Virus record (IMG/VR): IMGVR_UViG_3300033153_009436
Span: 1-52,428 of that record
Direction: 5' to 3' (one strand)
Length of the DNA stretch: 52,428 bases
Source: a virus
Shown: positions 50,002-52,428 of the stretch, piece after piece
Numbering within the stretch: position 1 is the first letter of the stretch
Layout of the letters: every line of letters begins with the position of its first letter
Notes under the pieces: generated by a model
What the model was told of the DNA's origin: nothing
The model's input: the letters and a program-made list of their open reading frames with translations, nothing else
Databases searched by the model: none
Program-made: the position numbers and the translations under genes

Positions 50002-50217
50002 TCATTCATTTATTTTCTTTATTGAGGTTACATTAATTGGAGTAAGATCATCAAAATAGATAGTATATAAAAAGCCACCCTGTTTTTTTTGTTTTTTACT
50101 AACATCCTCCCAATGTAAAGAATCCTTCCAAATTGGACTGTCTTTTACATTCTTCCTAATATTTTTATCATCAATAGATGAAAATACTTGTTCTAGCATT
50201 AACTTTTTGGTTTTCAT
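50002..50217 (-). CDS. Hypothetical small protein after the large RNA locus
   Basis: 71 residues, basic, with a beta-type C-terminal half (GGFLYTIYFDDLTPINVTSI). It is the first gene downstream of the 775-base structured stretch and starts 22 bases after its closing helix. Not recognised. Confidence 0.52.
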   Translation of the reverse strand: MKTKKLMLEQVFSSIDDKNIRKNVKDSPIWKDSLHWEDVSKKQKKQGGFLYTIYFDDLTPINVTSIKKINE

Positions 50218-50239
50218 AAATTTCTGGTTTTAAAAGGTT

Positions 50240-51014
50240 AGAATAAAAGGTTGAGTGTTGGCCTTTAGTATTATCATTCTGATCCTTTTCAAGATCTTAC
50301 ACACACACTGCATTACGGCAGGTAGATAATATGTTCACGTGAAGTGAAGTTCACGCTCTCTTTACAATTGGGGTCATAGATTCCTTTTCTTACTAACTTT
50401 CTTCCCAGAATTAACAGAATGGCTTCTGCTAGTTAAATAATACTCATTCCTCTCATCATCAGCCTTGCGAGCTTCTAATGCCTACATATTTCAGCAGGAT
50501 AAGAACATTGTTGCCTTTAGTGGCATCCCAAAAGTCTCCAAGTTATTTTGCTTTTTATCTAAATTACTAAAATTTAGTTTAAAGGTTCCAGGTAAATGAC
50601 AGAAGACACTTAGAGTTTATATAATCATGCTACCTTTGGGGTAGTTTAGACTATAACTCCTATCTGTTTTAAGCTGCCAAGCCTACTCACTACGATACAT
50701 TTAACATCAGTGTATTTCTACAACCAAATCAAAATGTCAGTTGATTACAGCTTCACATCCGGCAAGATGTTACTACCATAACTTATCACAATTCTTATTG
50801 ATGTTTCCATCTCAATCACCAGCCTGTCTGATGATCTATATCTCTAGCAACCTGTAGGCCCATTCCAAGACATAGATATTGTAATACTCTTCAGTGAAAT
50901 GCAAGTAAACTTACATCCCCAACCTTGTGCCTTATACACTTAGTCAGGTTTATCCCATTACTGGTTTATCCTTAAGGCCACGAGAGCTGACCTATTACCC
51001 CGAAGGGTTATTCT
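50240..51014 (-). ncRNA. Candidate large structured non-coding RNA, about 775 nt
   Basis: No plausible gene here on either strand. The ends pair: TTATTCT at 51008-51014 with AGAATAA at 50240-50246. Read on the minus strand, local hairpins carry RNA-type loops: ACCC-UUCG-GGGT (50997-51008), GATG-GAAA-CATC (50800-50811), TGTA-GAAA-TACA (50711-50722), a GCAA loop (50461-50473). Other stems are ATGTAAG/TTGCAT-type (50899-50916), CTACC/GGTAG (50630-50644), CTAAATT/AATTTAG (50559-50577), CAGAA/TTCTG (50415-50428), CGTGAA/TTCACG (50338-50355). Size, phage location and tRNA-bearing neighbourhood recall giant ornate RNAs such as GOLLD or ROOL, but I cannot confirm a family. Confidence 0.65.
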
Positions 51015-51173
51015 TTATTCTCTAGTTTGTTCATTACACCATTGACATTCATGAAATCTATCACATGTACATTCAATAATGCCATAATTAACTGAATCTA
51101 ATGCTGCATCACCATTTAATAATGATACATCTATAACATCTACAATTCTACAAATATCCTTATCTTTATCCAT
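51015..51173 (-). CDS. Hypothetical small cysteine protein (52 aa)
   Basis: 52 residues, acidic start (MDKDKDICRIVDVIDVSLLN) and a Cys-rich end with CTCDRFHECQWC, which could bind zinc. Its TAA is directly before the start of the candidate large RNA, so the two may share a transcript. Missed by length filters. Not recognised. Confidence 0.5.
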   Translation of the reverse strand: MDKDKDICRIVDVIDVSLLNGDAALDSVNYGIIECTCDRFHECQWCNEQTRE

Positions 51174-51189
51174 ATATTTCTATTTATTA

Positions 51190-51573
51190 TTAATTTAAAC
51201 AAACTTCAAATTTATGAAATTTAAAAGTTGGTACATAAGTATCTTCATCCTCCTCTATTTCCAAATACTCTCTTGTCATTTCAATTAAACCCATTTCACT
51301 TGCTATTACAGCAAGTGGTTCACTCTTAACACAAGCCTTTATTATTTCTTCAGTAGTTGGTCTCTTGAAATCATATTTATCATCCATATGATGCTCACCT
51401 GTACTATTATACCAACCAAAATTACGGTTATTAGAAGTAAGATATTCATTACCTTCTGTCTCTGCAAAAATATCACCTGCAATATAACCATCAGCTATAC
51501 CCACTTCTTCACCCTTGTATATACAAAAGGGATTTCTATTTATAAGTTTAAAAGTTCCTTTTATTTTTATCAT
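51190..51573 (-). CDS. Hypothetical protein
   Basis: 127 residues, acidic, with a beta-rich start (IKGTFKLINRNPFCIYKGEE) and a middle helix (EEIIKACVKSEPLAVIASEM). No membrane segment. It overlaps the upstream membrane protein gene by 26 bases. Not recognised. Confidence 0.55.
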   Translation of the reverse strand: MIKIKGTFKLINRNPFCIYKGEEVGIADGYIAGDIFAETEGNEYLTSNNRNFGWYNSTGEHHMDDKYDFKRPTTEEIIKACVKSEPLAVIASEMGLIEMTREYLEIEEDEDTYVPTFKFHKFEVCLN

Positions 51574-51835
51574 TTTTAGGGAGATTATTTGTTATTTCTT
51601 TTATTTTATCTTTAACCCACGTATTCTTCTCTTTCTTGCATTGATCTTTTATTTGTATTACTATGACGGTTGTACATACAATAAGTGTAACAACAGTAAA
51701 TGTAACAAAAACAGGTATTATTCCAAAAGCTCTCTCTAAACCTGCTACTCCAAGAGAACCAATTAAACTTATTATTAATAAAGTTCCAAAGAACTTACCC
51801 CAATCAGTTGGGTTATCCATTTTAAGCTTTTTCAT
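51548..51835 (-). CDS. Small membrane protein with two helices
   Basis: 95 residues with two hydrophobic helices (FFGTLLIISLIGSLGVAGL and VFVTFTVVTLIVCTTVIVI) and a long basic C-terminal tail (KEKNTWVKDKIKEI). Possible inner-membrane accessory or exclusion protein. Not recognised. Confidence 0.55.
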   Translation of the reverse strand: MKKLKMDNPTDWGKFFGTLLIISLIGSLGVAGLERAFGIIPVFVTFTVVTLIVCTTVIVIQIKDQCKKEKNTWVKDKIKEITNNLPKNDKNKRNF

Positions 51836-51846
51836 AATATTTAGTT

Positions 51847-52077
51847 TTAAGGTTCAACCTGACCACCATAATCAGAACAATGTTCTATACGTAAAGGACG
51901 AATTTCATCAAACACATCTTCTATAAGCTCCTCAATCTTATCAATAGCTAAACTTACACTACTTGATTTAATATTTGAAGAATCATTAGCCTCCTTTAAT
52001 TTCCATTTAGTTTCTTCTAATGATCCAATTGCTGTACTAAATACATCATCTAATTTTTCATATTCTACTACTGTCAT
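51847..52077 (-). CDS. Hypothetical small helical protein
   Basis: 76 residues, acidic and helical (EKLDDVFSTAIGSLEETKWK, then SLAIDKIEELIEDVFDEIRP). It resembles a helical bundle without hydrophobic segments. Not recognised. Confidence 0.52.
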   Translation of the reverse strand: MTVVEYEKLDDVFSTAIGSLEETKWKLKEANDSSNIKSSSVSLAIDKIEELIEDVFDEIRPLRIEHCSDYGGQVEP

Positions 52078-52095
52078 GATCTTTAATTTTAAAAA

Positions 52096-52428
52096 TTATG
52101 TTATTGAATCTCCACTTCCTATTGCTTTTTTATTGATGACACCTGCTTCCACAATATCTTTCTCAAAAGCTATTACCTCATCATCATAGCTGTCCCAATT
52201 TGGTTCAGGTTCAATTGTATGATCTTTAACTATATAAACTACTGGTTTAGCATACCATTCATCAGTTGGCAATTCAAAAGCATCTCTTAACTCTTGATCA
52301 TTAATAGAACAGTTAATTTGATCAACATATTCTCTAACCATTCTCCCTAAAGCTTTTACAGCACCATAATGCTGTGTTTCAAATCTATCTAACCTATCTC
52401 TAGCAGATACTACCTTCTTTGGATCAGC
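52096..52428 (-). CDS. Hypothetical protein, 5' end outside window
   Basis: The frame is open to the last base, so the gene continues beyond the window; 110 residues are visible. The visible N-terminal part is helical and basic (KKVVSARDRLDRFETQHYGA), then an acidic domain (VVYIVKDHTIEPEPNWDSYD) ends GSGDSIT. An internal Met at 52341 is not the preferred start because the upstream residues continue in frame. Not recognised. Confidence 0.5.
   Translation of the reverse strand, partial: ADPKKVVSARDRLDRFETQHYGAVKALGRMVREYVDQINCSINDQELRDAFELPTDEWYAKPVVYIVKDHTIEPEPNWDSYDDEVIAFEKDIVEAGVINKKAIGSGDSIT

Noticed and set aside
50600-50645. Short resemblance to mitochondrial large-subunit rRNA (AAAGGTAGCATGATT)
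   Set aside because: The match does not extend into flanking rRNA landmarks, so it is treated as chance.
50630-50700. Group I intron-like S motif (TTATAGTCTAAAC followed by a P9-like hairpin) in the large RNA locus
   Set aside because: No convincing 5' P7 partner (AGACTA) nearby and no split gene flanking the locus; the resemblance is to one short element only.
1-52428. Stop-codon reassignment of TAG, reported in some crAss-like phages
   Set aside because: TAG ends several well-fitting genes here (holin and its neighbour, CDGSH-like), and the giant genes have no in-frame TAG, so the standard code fits.
1-52428. CRISPR array, integrase or attachment sites
   Set aside because: No regularly spaced repeats, recombinase motifs or flanking direct repeats were seen.

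Overview
This window is AT-rich and densely packed. It reads as part of a crAss-like phage genome (order Crassvirales, Bacteroidetes-infecting). The strongest evidence is the giant protein at its left edge, which carries the DFDID catalytic motif known from the virion RNA polymerase of crAss-like phages such as phi14:2. A second giant virion-type protein follows it. Replication enzymes of the expected kinds lie on the opposite strand, and promoter-like sites fit the Bacteroidetes TTG / TAnnTTTG pattern. Coding is standard: TAG, TGA and TAA all act as stops. No capsid, portal, terminase, integrase or CRISPR array is in the window, so it is a fragment of a larger genome. I did not assign a family within the order.

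Left third (1-20.7 kb, mostly plus strand): the 3' part of the virion RNA polymerase, a 1834-residue virion protein with an embedded PD-(D/E)XK nuclease domain, and an ATGA-coupled set of two lipoproteins and a membrane microprotein. A terminator closes this block. An inverted two-gene insert (class II ribonucleotide reductase and a small partner) interrupts the plus-strand genes. They resume at 15404 with a membrane coiled-coil protein and a lipoprotein (possible spanin pair), two fibre-like proteins sharing an N-terminal module, a double LamG-like protein, a run of tiny basic or cysteine-rich proteins (one CDGSH-like, one frameshifted), and a 3TM-type holin with a 38-residue membrane partner.

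Middle (20.8-43.4 kb, mostly minus strand): the replication and recombination module. In transcription order it holds uracil-DNA glycosylase; a DnaA-domain-IV-like protein, a loader-like protein, a DnaB-type helicase, a RecA-fold ATPase and an SSB-like protein; then primase, RusA, a metallopeptidase/VWA protein, a MoxR-like AAA+ ATPase and two proteins sharing a BRCT-like segment; then a structured non-coding stretch, DNA ligase, a RecB/Cas4-type nuclease, family B DNA polymerase and DUF932. An SF2 helicase lies upstream of these. Intrinsic terminators mark the unit borders. A small plus-strand island (40463-41045) interrupts the strand bias.

Right part (43.4-52.4 kb, minus strand): one tRNA-Met(CAU), an HNH nuclease, a zinc-ribbon protein and many small accessory proteins, several of them membrane proteins. 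Two long stretches have no open reading frames but many complementary segments: 28133-28585 and 50240-51014. The second closes on itself end to end and has GNRA and UUCG loops when read on the minus strand. I think these two candidate large structured RNAs are the most novel content of the window. Other notable signals are a C-terminal sliding-clamp-binding motif on the phage DNA polymerase and a shared acidic F-E-[L/I] C-terminus on three proteins of the replication side.
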